A stretch of 64,000 nucleotides of DNA from an uncultured Poribacteria bacterium. Lineage in GTDB: Bacteria; Poribacteria; WGA-4E; WGA-3G. The stretch is taken from contig OX638352.1 of NCBI GenBank assembly GCA_951813545.1, positions 1,178,001 through 1,242,000 of the forward strand, read 5' to 3'. The notes under the pieces are model-generated. The model was not told the DNA's origin. It saw nothing but the letters and a program-made list of their open reading frames with translations, and did not search any database. A program made the position numbers and the translations under genes. Every line of letters starts with the position of its first letter. Position 1 is the stretch's first letter. Below, piece by piece: positions 26,770 to 35,946 of the stretch.

Positions 26770-27555
26770 CTACCGGGTCGCTTGTGCTTTAATTTGACTC
26801 CAAGTTGTCACCAGTTTCCCACCGGGTTGAACGTCTAACGCTACTGACACTCCATCCGCCATCAATTCGTTGATTTCCTTCTCACTGAGTGCTCTGTCAT
26901 AAAGTACTACCTCGTCAATAACACCTGTCATCCAATAGTTGCCGATATTACACCCACCAATAAAGAAGAGGTTATCACTGGTATCCGGTTTTGTCCCTGG
27001 TGACACCTGTGCATCGACACCCCCATCAACATAGAGTTTGAAGTCAGAGCCATCGTAAGTGCCAGCGACGTGATGCCAATCACCATCAGTGACAACGGTT
27101 TTGGCATCAAACGATTTCCAACCCGCATTTGTTGTGAAGGAGTAATGAACAACCCCACTGTTGATATTGCCGAAGAGTCCATAGTTTCTGCCAGTCGGAT
27201 TTCGGTTTTCTTTGGAAGCGATGATTTGCCACGCGCCAGAGACCTTCGGAATGTTTACCCATGCGGCAAGTGTAAAGTCCTCAAGGTCAAGGGCATCGTC
27301 ATCAGGAACGGTCACCATATCCGATCCACCGAATTCCATCGCTCCCTCAAACTTTCCTTCAACCCATTTCGGCTTCCCTTGGGCAATCTCGCCATCCAAT
27401 CCATTATCGGAAGCGTCTGTAACGGCATTTCCTTTACCTTCATCCAGAAGCCACGCGCCCACAAGCCCATCTGTGTCCAATGCTACAGCGTGCGGTGTTA
27501 CCGAAAGTGTTAGCGCAAAGAGGATCAGCATTAAAAATGTTAGCATCCTATACAT
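26770..27555 (-). CDS. Secreted LamG (concanavalin-like) domain protein
   Basis: A 261-residue protein with a Sec signal (residues 1-25, ending AVA). The LamG-like jelly-roll carries typical motifs: GLVGAWLLDEG near 30, DFTLAAWVNIP near 92, WHHVAGTYDGSDFKLYVDG near 160 and GVIDEVVLYDRALSEKEI near 212. The C-terminus carries KLVTTWSQIK, like the DUF1080-like protein two genes away. It probably binds glycans at the cell surface or in the periplasm. Confidence 0.82.
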   Translation of the reverse strand: MYRMLTFLMLILFALTLSVTPHAVALDTDGLVGAWLLDEGKGNAVTDASDNGLDGEIAQGKPKWVEGKFEGAMEFGGSDMVTVPDDDALDLEDFTLAAWVNIPKVSGAWQIIASKENRNPTGRNYGLFGNINSGVVHYSFTTNAGWKSFDAKTVVTDGDWHHVAGTYDGSDFKLYVDGGVDAQVSPGTKPDTSDNLFFIGGCNIGNYWMTGVIDEVVLYDRALSEKEINELMADGVSVALDVQPGGKLVTTWSQIKAQATR

Positions 27556-27606
27556 CAGAAATTCTCCGTGTTAAACAACCTTGACTATGAAATTCAAGGC
27601 TATAGA

Positions 27607-28899
27607 TTAGACAACAGTTTCAGGAAGTATCGTTGCATCCTTTGGAACAATAACAATCCCATCCCGAATGTAGTAGTTTTCGCCATCGTGATTATCAACG
27701 CCTTCCCGGTTGACAAGTACTGAATTATCACCGATACGCGCATTTTTGTCAATGATTGCATTCTGAATCAGGCAATTTCGACCTATACCGATATTAGGTA
27801 TGTCCGACTTTTCGCTCTCCGTCCGTAATTCATCTGACACGTAGTAGTCTGCTCCCATGAGCACAGACTGGTAAATTCGACTGCCGTTGGAGATAATGCT
27901 TCGGATACCGACGATCGTCCTATCAATCTCGGAATCATCAATAATAGACCCTTCAGCAAGAATGGAGGAGCGAACACTACTGCTATTGACTTTTGTGCTC
28001 GGTAGATGCCGCCGGTTGGTATAAATCGGTGCCTGCTCATCGTAAAAATTGAACGCCGGTGCGGTATCGGTGAGTGCGATATTCGCTGAATAGAAAGAAC
28101 GAATCGTCCCGATATCCTCCCAATAGCCATCGAAAAAGTAAGCCGAAACCGGACGCGTCTGAATACTTTTCGGAATAATATCCTTGCCGAAGTCCATGTT
28201 TGATTCGTCCTGAAGCACCTCTTGCAAGACCGACCGATTAAAGATATAGATGCCCATCGAGGCGATATACTCTCGCCCGTGCGGTTCAATACCTCGTGAG
28301 CTAAAGACTTCGGGTTCAACGCGTAGTCGCTGGAGTTCTTCCTCCGTCTGCGGCTTTTCAACAAAATCAACGATACGTCCAGTCGCATCTGCTTGGAGAA
28401 TCCCGAGTCCGCTGGTAACCTCTTTCTCCACGGGGATGACAGATACTGTAATGTCTGCTCCAGATTCGGTGTGAACAGCCAACATTTTTTGATAATCCAT
28501 CCGATAGAGATGATCACCCGCAAGGATCAGGACATGGTCGTCTTGGAACCGTGGGTTGAGAATGTAGGGTTCATTGTGCTTGATGGCATCCGCTGTTCCC
28601 TGATACCACTCTTCGCCCATCAGCGTCTGTTGCGCTGCGAGGATTTGGACGAACCCGCGGCGATACGTATCAAAGCGGTATGTCTGTGCAATATGTCGAT
28701 TCAAGGAGACAGAGTTGAACTGGGTCAAGACATAAATTTTATCCAATCCGGAATGTAGGCAATTACTAATCGGTATGTCAACGAGTCGAAATTTGCCTGC
28801 AATCGGGACACTCGGTTTCGCTCGATCCCGTGTGAGCGGAAATAGGCGTGTGCCGCGGCCGCCTCCAAGAATAACTGCAATAACGTTGCCGTTACTCAT
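27607..28899 (-). CDS. glgC: Glucose-1-phosphate adenylyltransferase
   Basis: A 430-residue protein with complete GlgC features: GGGRGTRLFPLT at residues 12-23 (nucleotide-binding), the WYQGTADA block near 98, LAGDHLYRMDY near 126 and, at the C-terminus, a left-handed beta-helix of hexapeptide-type repeats (IGDNSVLVN). It makes ADP-glucose from glucose-1-phosphate and ATP, the first committed step of glycogen synthesis. The branching-enzyme, glycogen-synthase-like and phosphorylase genes lie within 11 kb. Confidence 0.96.
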   Translation of the reverse strand: MSNGNVIAVILGGGRGTRLFPLTRDRAKPSVPIAGKFRLVDIPISNCLHSGLDKIYVLTQFNSVSLNRHIAQTYRFDTYRRGFVQILAAQQTLMGEEWYQGTADAIKHNEPYILNPRFQDDHVLILAGDHLYRMDYQKMLAVHTESGADITVSVIPVEKEVTSGLGILQADATGRIVDFVEKPQTEEELQRLRVEPEVFSSRGIEPHGREYIASMGIYIFNRSVLQEVLQDESNMDFGKDIIPKSIQTRPVSAYFFDGYWEDIGTIRSFYSANIALTDTAPAFNFYDEQAPIYTNRRHLPSTKVNSSSVRSSILAEGSIIDDSEIDRTIVGIRSIISNGSRIYQSVLMGADYYVSDELRTESEKSDIPNIGIGRNCLIQNAIIDKNARIGDNSVLVNREGVDNHDGENYYIRDGIVIVPKDATILPETVV

Positions 28900-28917
28900 A
28901 AATGTTCTCCTAATTTA

Positions 28918-29052
28918 GTTGTCAGTTATCAGTTTTCGGTTAAGAGGCATTGGTAACAATTTACGCCTGCTTCGAGTATTCCAAGTTTAGTTTAGGGAGA
29001 TTGTTACATAAAATCTCGTAACCGATGACCAACAATTGACAACTGATAACTA
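28918..29052 (+). repeat. Inverted repeat of GTTGTCAGTTATCAGTTTTC type
   Basis: The left arm at 28918 (GTTGTCAGTTATCAGTTTTC then GGTT) is matched, inverted, by a partial arm at 29021-29052 containing TTGACAACTGATAACT. The 75-base interior is AT-rich. A related fragment ends at 51847. The element lies between glgC and hisB, both on the minus strand. Confidence 0.55.
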
Positions 29053-29059
29053 TTCCGTA

Positions 29060-29647
29060 CTATAAACTCCCCTTAGTGGATAGGACACCGGTGATATTTC
29101 CATCAAGGCGTGTAGCAACATGCAACGCTTTCGCGACTGCCTTAAAGATTGCTTCAATGATATGGTGTCGATTCGTGCCGTACGGGACGTTGATGTGCAA
29201 GGTTGTCCCGCTATGATTCACAAACCCGTGAAAAAACTCTTCTGTGAGTTCAATATCAAAGTCGCCGACTTTTCCATAACTCAGCGGTGTCTCAAAGTGG
29301 AGGAAAGGACGACCGCAGACATCCAAGTCAACTTTAGCGAGGGATTCATACATTGGGACGCTGAAACTGCCGAACCGCTGCATTCCTGCTTTGTCCAGCA
29401 CTGCCTTTTGGAGGGCTTGTCCCAAACAGATACCGACATCTTCAGTAGTGTGGTGCGCATCCACATGTAAATCCCCCTTCGCTTCAACTTCCAAATTGAA
29501 GAAACCGTGTTTCGCAAAGAGTTCCAACATGTGATCTAAGAATCCAACACCGGTATTAATATCAGATGTCCCTGTTCCGTCAAGATCAAGGCGGAGTCGG
29601 ATACGGGTTTCTGCTGTTTCGCGGTTAATTTCTGCTATCCTGTCCAT
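29060..29647 (-). CDS. hisB: Imidazoleglycerol-phosphate dehydratase
   Basis: A 195-residue protein matching HisB: the GVGFLDHML motif near 38, DAHHTTEDVGI near 66 with paired metal-binding histidines, and a matching second-half FFHGFVNHSG and NRHHIIEAIFKA near 170. It dehydrates imidazole glycerol phosphate in histidine synthesis. It is an isolated his gene. The leader begins with a start-proximal CGCAAGGGACAATTAAAAA and two copies of a 107-108 bp repeat. Confidence 0.95.
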   Translation of the reverse strand: MDRIAEINRETAETRIRLRLDLDGTGTSDINTGVGFLDHMLELFAKHGFFNLEVEAKGDLHVDAHHTTEDVGICLGQALQKAVLDKAGMQRFGSFSVPMYESLAKVDLDVCGRPFLHFETPLSYGKVGDFDIELTEEFFHGFVNHSGTTLHINVPYGTNRHHIIEAIFKAVAKALHVATRLDGNITGVLSTKGSL

Positions 29648-29652
29648 TTTTT

Positions 29653-29862
29653 AATTGTCCCTTGCGGTTCGGTCCAGTAGATTGAGAACTTTACGTTCCT
29701 TCCCGTATATCCGCTTTCCACTTCGTTTCAAGCTGCGTACCCTTATTATACGCTTTTTTAATCGTCCGTTGCGGTTCGGTCCAGTAGATTAAGAGTTCAC
29801 GTTCCTTCCCGTATATCCGCTTTCCACTTCGTTTCAAGCTGCATACCCTTATTATACGCTTA
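29653..29862 (-). repeat. Two tandem copies of a ~108-bp leader repeat
   Basis: Copies start at 29653 and 29760 (107-base step). Shared blocks include CTTGCGGTTCGGTCCAGTAG, CCGCTTTCCACTTCG and CCTTATTATACGC. The same unit occurs three times at 53941-54242, before another minus-strand gene. On the coding strand each unit ends with CGCAAGG, which lies at the ribosome-binding position of hisB. Confidence 0.85.
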
Positions 29863-29929
29863 AAAATGGTTTTGAGCAACGCTAAAACAAATGCTTCACT
29901 GTAGGCGCGAATTCCTGCTCGCGATCCTT

Positions 29930-32527
29930 TTATGCCCATGTTATGAGCCCGAGTTCATGCGGAGATTGCAAATCCTCATGGTGAGGTAATGCGCGGACGG
30001 TATAACCGTGTAATCCTGTCTGTTTCAAGATGAATGTCCCTTCAAAGAGATAGGTACCACCGCCGAGATCAGCTTGGTATTCCATCAGGCTAACGTTCCC
30101 GTTGTGAATTTCGCCAGCCTCATCCAACACACCGTAGTAAAGTTGGACAGCAAGCTCGTGTGGAAACAACACATCGGTATGAACAACTGCCTGCACCGTT
30201 GTGGATTCGCCAACACCCAACTCAGGATTTTGGACAACAGCATCTGCAGTATCGGGGTCTCTTTCCTCAATTCGCAGATCTCCCCAGTGGTCCCGGATAT
30301 GTGTCTTCCAGCGAGCTAAGGCGATGCTGCGCTTTGCCTCGCCTTCATTGAGACGTTGCCAACGACGATGCGCTGGAAAGTACAGCTGTTCTGCGTATTC
30401 CGCGACCATACGCTTCGTATTGAAAACAGGGGAAAGGTTTTGCATCGCAGTCTTCATTCGAGCAACCCACTCGTACGGCACGTCGTCCACAGAGTTACGC
30501 TGGTAAAAGAGAGGCACAATCTCTTTTTCAAGGAGTTCATAAATAGCATTGGCGTGTGCCTTGTCAGTGGATTTTGTGTCTTCAGGAGCAGGACCCGCAT
30601 CAATTGTCCAGCCACCGCCTAAATGATTTGCCTCTGCCCACCAACCGTCTGCAATACTCAGATTAAGAACTCCATTCGCCGCTGCTTTCATACCGCTTGT
30701 ACCGCTAGCTTCATTCGGGCGTAAAGGGTTGTTGAGCCAAACATCAACACCTTCGACGAGATAGCGCCCAACACAAATATCGTAGTTCTCAATAAAGACG
30801 ATTTTATGATAGAACCGTGGCTCCGCTGCGATACGGGAGATACGCTGGATGAGCAATTTCCCCTCATAATCATGCGGATGCGCCTTGCCCGCAAAAATGA
30901 GTTGGACAGGTCGCTCCGGATGATTAAGAATCTTATCAAGACGGTCAACATCTTGGAAGAGTAGGGTTGCGCGCTTATAGGTCGCAAATCGGCGTGCGAA
31001 CCCGATCGTTAACGCTGCGGAATTGAGAATCTTTGTTGCGACTGCTTCGCTTTCCTTGGTGCGTTTGGAAACAGCACCACCGAGCGCATGCTTCTGCTCC
31101 TGTCTTTGGCGTGCAAATGTGATGAGACGTTCGCGTCGGCGTTCATGTGTCCGCCACAACTCAGGGTCAGGAATCTGCGAAATCTGTGTCCAGACGGCTT
31201 GGTTCGTAAGTTCAACAATCCAACGTGGACCGAGGTATCTGTCAAAGAGACTCTGCATATCACCAGAGACCCAAGAACGGGTGTGAATTCCATTTGTAAT
31301 CGCGCCAATAGGCACCTCATGCACAGGTATATCCTGCCAAAGGCCCTTCCACATTTCACGGGAGACGTGACCATGCAATTGGCTTACGCCGTTGCACATT
31401 GCTGCAAGTCGTAACGCAAGGAGGGCAGGACTGAATTCACTGTGGGTGTTCGCAGGGTTTGCTCTACCAAGACCGAGGAAGGTATTGGCAGAAACGCCGA
31501 GTGCTCCATAGTAACCACTGAAGTAATGATTAACCAAATCCGGTGGGAACCAGTCAATACCTGCGGGAACGGGTGTATGCGTCGTAAAGATATTTCCGGC
31601 TCTTGTAGCTTCGCAGGCTTCTTCAAATCGGATACCTGTTTTTAGCATTAACTGGCGGATGCGTTCAATTGTGAGGAATGCAGCGTGCCCTTCATTCATG
31701 TGACAGACAGTCGGTTGTATGCCAAGCGCAGTCAAGGCACGGTATCCACCAATACCCAGCAGGATTTCCTGTTTGATACGGAGACGCTCGTCACCACCGT
31801 ATAGGTAATCTGTTATACTTCGTAACTCTTCATTCTGATTTTCGGGGATATTTGTATCAAGAAGGTATAAGGGAACACGTCCGACCTGTGCGCGCCAGAC
31901 TTTGGCGAATGCCTTACCTTCTGGATATGCAACTTCTACGAAGAGTGGTGTCCCATCAGCACACTTCGCAGGTTGGATGGGCATATTGTAGAAGTCATTT
32001 GTTGGATAATCCGCCATCTGCCAGCCGTCCGCCGTGAGCGTTTGGCGGAAATAGCCGTGCTGATAGAGTAGTCCAACTGCAACAAAGGGCAAACCAAGGT
32101 AACTCGTAGATTTCAAATGGTCGCCCGCTAAGATACCCAAGCCACCGGAGTAGAGTGGCATACATTCGGTCAACCCATACTCCATTGAGAAATAGGCAAT
32201 CTTTAGGTCGTTGAGCGTATCATCCTTGTGATCTGTCTCAAACCATGAAGGGGTCTTATGATATTCGCTAAACTTTTTGTGGATGACTTCAAGGCGTGCG
32301 AGGAACACACTGTCTTTTGCGGCGGCATCCAAATGTTCTTGGGAGATTTGCCCGAGCATCGCGACCGGATTGTGATAGGTTTTTTCCCACAATTCGGTAT
32401 CAAGATGACGAAATAATCCCAGAGCTTCACGATCCCAGGTCCACCACAGATTTAAGGCAAGTTCACGCAGAGGTTCAAGATTCGGCGGTAATGTCGGCAC
32501 CACTGTTAATTGACGAAGTGGTTTCAT
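29930..32527 (-). CDS. glgP: Alpha-glucan phosphorylase
   Basis: An 865-residue protein of the short bacterial glucan phosphorylase type. The N-terminal DUF3417-like start is WWTWDREALGLFRHL near 28. The catalytic GTSGMKAAANG motif near 640 is the PLP/phosphate region of the family, and an AGKAHPHD block lies near 575. It releases glucose-1-phosphate from glycogen or maltodextrin. The C-terminal extension (residues about 760-865) is longer than in E. coli GlgP, as usual for this subfamily. It is separated from glgC only by hisB. Confidence 0.95.
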   Translation of the reverse strand: MKPLRQLTVVPTLPPNLEPLRELALNLWWTWDREALGLFRHLDTELWEKTYHNPVAMLGQISQEHLDAAAKDSVFLARLEVIHKKFSEYHKTPSWFETDHKDDTLNDLKIAYFSMEYGLTECMPLYSGGLGILAGDHLKSTSYLGLPFVAVGLLYQHGYFRQTLTADGWQMADYPTNDFYNMPIQPAKCADGTPLFVEVAYPEGKAFAKVWRAQVGRVPLYLLDTNIPENQNEELRSITDYLYGGDERLRIKQEILLGIGGYRALTALGIQPTVCHMNEGHAAFLTIERIRQLMLKTGIRFEEACEATRAGNIFTTHTPVPAGIDWFPPDLVNHYFSGYYGALGVSANTFLGLGRANPANTHSEFSPALLALRLAAMCNGVSQLHGHVSREMWKGLWQDIPVHEVPIGAITNGIHTRSWVSGDMQSLFDRYLGPRWIVELTNQAVWTQISQIPDPELWRTHERRRERLITFARQRQEQKHALGGAVSKRTKESEAVATKILNSAALTIGFARRFATYKRATLLFQDVDRLDKILNHPERPVQLIFAGKAHPHDYEGKLLIQRISRIAAEPRFYHKIVFIENYDICVGRYLVEGVDVWLNNPLRPNEASGTSGMKAAANGVLNLSIADGWWAEANHLGGGWTIDAGPAPEDTKSTDKAHANAIYELLEKEIVPLFYQRNSVDDVPYEWVARMKTAMQNLSPVFNTKRMVAEYAEQLYFPAHRRWQRLNEGEAKRSIALARWKTHIRDHWGDLRIEERDPDTADAVVQNPELGVGESTTVQAVVHTDVLFPHELAVQLYYGVLDEAGEIHNGNVSLMEYQADLGGGTYLFEGTFILKQTGLHGYTVRALPHHEDLQSPHELGLITWA

Positions 32528-32550
32528 CTAATCCGTTCTCCTTCCGAAAT

Positions 32551-32775
32551 CTATACGACTTCTGCGTCTAATTGTTGTGTTTTTAACGTGACATAGATGC
32601 CTTGTTTTCGTTTCTCAAAATCTATTTTTCCCTCGCGGGCGAGCCAGCCGACACCCATTAGGACTGTACGTTCGTTTTCGCCAATTTCGCGTGTTAATTT
32701 TGTAACACTGGCTTCGTTGTTATTTTCGAGATAGTGCCATATAGCACCGGCTACATTTCCAATATTGTCTAACAT
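32551..32775 (-). CDS. Winged helix-turn-helix domain protein
   Basis: The start at 32775 has GGAGG upstream. The 74-residue protein fits the DUF2582/winged-HTH group: GAIWHYLENNNEASVTKLTREIG, then NERTVLMGVGWLAREGKIDFEKR as recognition helix and wing. It may bind DNA and could regulate the phosphorylase gene, which begins 24 bases after its stop; the two are probably co-transcribed. Confidence 0.8.
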   Translation of the reverse strand: MLDNIGNVAGAIWHYLENNNEASVTKLTREIGENERTVLMGVGWLAREGKIDFEKRKQGIYVTLKTQQLDAEVV

Positions 32776-32964
32776 TGCTACCTCCAATAAAAATATAAAA
32801 CTTCAGATATTTGTGAATACACTTTAGCCAATGCCTTGTGCGACTTGCTCTGAGACCTCTTAAGGAAACCAAAACCGCCGCACAGGCCTTCGTACTATAT
32901 TATAGGTGATTTCGGTGAGGTTGTCAAGAACAAAAGCCTAAACGACAAGGCATTGCGTTTTACT

Positions 32965-32989
32965 GTAGGAGGGATCTCCGACTCCCGAC
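32965..32989 (+). repeat. GTAG-type repeat (GTAGGAGGGATCTCCGACTC type)
   Basis: GTAGGAGGGATCTCCGACTC plus CCGAC, an imperfect palindrome. Copies of the same sequence lie at 56423-56448 (partly degenerate) and, inverted, at 58766-58790. Confidence 0.65.
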
Positions 32990-33067
32990 ATATCTGTGTA
33001 GAAGCAATCTCTCAATCATGATTTATCCGACAGGACAGAAAAAACCAAATAGTCTCAATAGGTGAAC

Positions 33068-33097
33068 TTGACATCCATTTCGATATTATGATATAAT
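33068..33097 (+). promoter_or_regulatory. Near-consensus sigma-70-type promoter
   Basis: TTGACA (33068-33073) and TATAAT (33092-33097), both perfect, with an 18-base spacer. It lies about 90 bases before the TTG start of the glycogen-synthase-like gene. Confidence 0.7.
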
Positions 33098-33187
33098 TTC
33101 CCGCAAAGAATACGCACTTATGTGCTAATTATCCCTTCAGGGTTTTGCTTGCAAGCCCATATAAAAAACATTAGATGAGGTAAAAAT

Positions 33188-34936
33188 TTGAGTATTGTTG
33201 TTCACGTCACACATGAAGCTATCCAGAAAATGGGCGGCATTGGGGCAGTTTTGGAAGGGCTGCTGACAACCCATAGTTACAATGAAGCAATTGAGCGCAC
33301 TTTCCTTGTCGGACCGCTCTTTCCGGGTGCAGACTTAGGTGAACTCGACACCGTGTTCTATCGCGCAAGCGAAGGCATAACTGACACACCCCATGCAAAC
33401 GCTCTCAGCGAGATTGAGCAAACCTATCAGGTGGAACTCGTCTATGGACAACGGCAGTTTGTGGACAAAAACAAGAAAGTTACAACGCTCACGGACGTAA
33501 TCTTGGTAAACGTATCAAGCAGTGATGAATCCCAAACTGGGCAGTTTAAATGGCAACTCTACGAGCATTTCAATATTGAATCGAATCGGTATGAAAACGA
33601 ATGGGAATTTGAAGAGTATGTCCGCCTCGCCGAACCTGCGTATGACGCGCTCCGAGTGCTTATTGGTGAAAAGACAAATACGCCGGTATTCATCATCTCG
33701 CATGAATTTATGGGGATGCCCCTTGCGCTCAAAACACTCATTGAACGCAAGAACAATGAAAACGCTGCGAACATGCGTACCGTCTTTTACGCCCATGAAG
33801 TTGCAACGATACGTCCTATTGTTGAAGGACATCCAGGACACGATATCCGCTTCTACAACGTCCTAGAACAGGCAAAAACACAAGGACAATCAATCCGTGA
33901 TGTGTTCGATGACCCGTTCTGGTATTTCAAGCATGCGTTAATCGACAAAGCACACCTTTGTGATACAATCTTCGCCGTCGGGGATCTCGTCGTAGATGAG
34001 CTCCGGTTTTTGGCAAAGTCGTTCGAGGATTTCCCTATTAATCTCGTCTACAACGGTATCCCAGCGTTCGAGGTGAGCCTGCAAGAGAAATTAACGTCAA
34101 AGGCACTACTCCAAAAATACGCGTCAACGCTCCTAGATTATCGTCCGGATTATGTCTTCACACACGTAACACGGCTCGTTAAAAGTAAAGGACTGTGGCG
34201 CGATTTACAAGTGCTAATGCACTTGGATTCCCTGCTCGCCTCCAATGATAAAACAGCTGTCCTGTTCATCCTCTCTACAGAAATTGCGACCGGACGTCCT
34301 CACGAAAGCATTCATGAGATGGAAGAAGCGTACGGCTGGCCCGTGCATCACAAAATCGGTTATCCGGATCTCGTTGGTGCAGAAATAGAACTGAATAACG
34401 GCGTTTCCGGTTTCAATCTACAGTCCAAGGCGATTAAGGTGGTCTTTGTCAATCAGTTCGGTTGGACGCAGGCGGCTTGCGGGAAACGGATGCCGATAGA
34501 AATGGAATTTATGGACATCCGCAAAGGCAGCGATGCAGAATTCGGGCAGTCCATTTATGAGCCGTTCGGGATTGCACAAGTCGAGCCGCTCAGTTTCGGT
34601 GCGATCTGCGTCGTTAGCAACGTGTGCGGGTGTTGTGGTTTCATTCAGCGTGCCACTGACAAGCGTGATGTTCCAAATATCGTTATTGCTGACTACACCC
34701 AACTCAGCATTCCACCGAAGTCGTTAGAAGATGTGCTTCATATCGGCTTGACGGAACGGAATGCGATTGAAACAGAAAACAGCCGAGACATTGCGGCGAA
34801 ACTCCTGGGACGCTTGCCGCGTAAACCTCGTGACATCGAGGATATACTTCGAGAAGGCTACGACATCGCTTCCCGGATGAGTTGGGAAGTCGTTGTTAAG
34901 GATTATTTCTTGCCTGGATTGAAACAGGCCTTGTAA
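33188..34936 (+). CDS. GT5-like glycosyltransferase, probable glycogen synthase
   Basis: Starts with TTG at 33188, preceded by GAGG at 8 bases. The 582-residue protein opens VVHVTHEAIQKMGGIGAVLEGL, the sugar-nucleotide-binding loop of glycogen synthases. An E-x7-E motif (EPFGIAQVE) near 458-466 is typical of retaining GT4/GT5 enzymes. The catalytic-region FYAHEVAT near 200 is close to that of GT5. It is longer and more divergent than E. coli GlgA (477 residues), so the activity is inferred from fold and the glg context. Confidence 0.78.
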   Translation: MSIVVHVTHEAIQKMGGIGAVLEGLLTTHSYNEAIERTFLVGPLFPGADLGELDTVFYRASEGITDTPHANALSEIEQTYQVELVYGQRQFVDKNKKVTTLTDVILVNVSSSDESQTGQFKWQLYEHFNIESNRYENEWEFEEYVRLAEPAYDALRVLIGEKTNTPVFIISHEFMGMPLALKTLIERKNNENAANMRTVFYAHEVATIRPIVEGHPGHDIRFYNVLEQAKTQGQSIRDVFDDPFWYFKHALIDKAHLCDTIFAVGDLVVDELRFLAKSFEDFPINLVYNGIPAFEVSLQEKLTSKALLQKYASTLLDYRPDYVFTHVTRLVKSKGLWRDLQVLMHLDSLLASNDKTAVLFILSTEIATGRPHESIHEMEEAYGWPVHHKIGYPDLVGAEIELNNGVSGFNLQSKAIKVVFVNQFGWTQAACGKRMPIEMEFMDIRKGSDAEFGQSIYEPFGIAQVEPLSFGAICVVSNVCGCCGFIQRATDKRDVPNIVIADYTQLSIPPKSLEDVLHIGLTERNAIETENSRDIAAKLLGRLPRKPRDIEDILREGYDIASRMSWEVVVKDYFLPGLKQAL

Positions 34937-34974
34937 TATATTGGTTAGTTTGACTATATGAGGATTTCAGTATT

Positions 34975-35832
34975 ATGCAAGAAGTACGTAATTCTAATGA
35001 GCCGGTACCTTTAGCTGAAGGCGAAAAGTTAATGACACCCGAACAAAAGTTTTTCTTCGATTTACGCGGTTGGATTTTATTGCCATCAATATTATCGGAC
35101 TCGGAAATCGAAGAGATGAAAGCGGAAGTCTACGCGGGGGCCAGACATAGTTATCAAGGCACCCTTCAGAATTTACTCGATCATCCTGGAATTGTTGGGA
35201 TTCTAAACGAAATCGTTGCTGATGAACGTTTTATCTTTGATGATTGCTATGGATTTCGGTGTGAGAATTCGTTTACTACAGTCAGGAAACCTGGCTGGAC
35301 CGTTTCTTCTGAAAGAGGGACTGCGGTGCCACACGTCGTGCGTCCACCACAACAAGCAAATGCGATGCGGTATCAGGTTGCTGGTGGCAAGATATTTGCT
35401 GGATTGACGCGTGTTGTGTGGGAACTTGAGGAAGTGGAAAAAGGACAAGGCGGTACCTCTTTTCTCAGTGGCTCACATAAAGCGCATTTCAACTATGGTG
35501 GACCGGACCCATGCCGCCCGAATATCAGTGAATCACCTTGGGAGGATAAGATAACGGATATGATGGAGGACTACAGTTGTCCGCCTGGGTCGGCACTTAT
35601 TTTCACTGAGAGTCTTATACATGCTACCAACGACTGGACGAACCCAGACAACCCACGTTGTGCTATCTTTAATTGCTACAACTCACTTTGGGCACAATGG
35701 TATCGGTTGAATCTAAGTCATGAAGTTATAGAAAAGATGCCTCCGAAACGGCAATCCTTATTCCGTGGAACATGGGCGATTGGTGGTCTTGGCGGAAACC
35801 GCCAGTATTCGCTGGATAATAACACCACATAA
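34975..35832 (+). CDS. Phytanoyl-CoA dioxygenase-like protein (copy 1)
   Basis: A 285-residue PhyH-superfamily protein, tandem duplicate of the next gene. It keeps the jelly-roll pattern (FDLRGWILLPSILSDSEIEEM, GQGGTSFLSGSHKAHF near 160) and the distal SLIHATNDW with a following Arg. No proximal HxD iron motif is visible where expected (region ANAMRYQVAGGKIFAG), so iron binding is doubtful. A GAGG lies 11 bases before the ATG. Confidence 0.8.
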   Translation: MQEVRNSNEPVPLAEGEKLMTPEQKFFFDLRGWILLPSILSDSEIEEMKAEVYAGARHSYQGTLQNLLDHPGIVGILNEIVADERFIFDDCYGFRCENSFTTVRKPGWTVSSERGTAVPHVVRPPQQANAMRYQVAGGKIFAGLTRVVWELEEVEKGQGGTSFLSGSHKAHFNYGGPDPCRPNISESPWEDKITDMMEDYSCPPGSALIFTESLIHATNDWTNPDNPRCAIFNCYNSLWAQWYRLNLSHEVIEKMPPKRQSLFRGTWAIGGLGGNRQYSLDNNTT

Positions 35833-35899
35833 CTTTAAGAAAAATCAAGTTATATTCTTGTTCTATAACGCAGGTTGTCACCTATGTGCGAGCATTCTT

Positions 35900-35925
35900 G
35901 TAGGAGGGATTTTTAACCCCGATTT
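35900..35925 (+). repeat. GTAG-type repeat
   Basis: GTAGGAGGGATTTTTAACCC then CGAT, a related but degenerate palindrome between the two PhyH-like copies. Confidence 0.45.
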
Positions 35926-35946
35926 ATAACTATTAAGGAGATTTCA

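Larger units (their letters stand above)
32776..33187. other. Intergenic region with repeat and promoter
   Basis: A 412-base gap between divergent genes. It contains a GTAG-type repeat (32965-32989) and a near-consensus promoter (33068-33097). Nothing else was recognised. Confidence 0.5.

Noticed and set aside
27783..28523. 246-codon minus-strand frame
   Set aside because: Out-of-frame shadow inside glgC, which is clearly in the other frame.
29691..29939. 82-codon minus-strand frame in the hisB leader
   Set aside because: It is the reading of the two 108-bp repeats and has no recognised domain.
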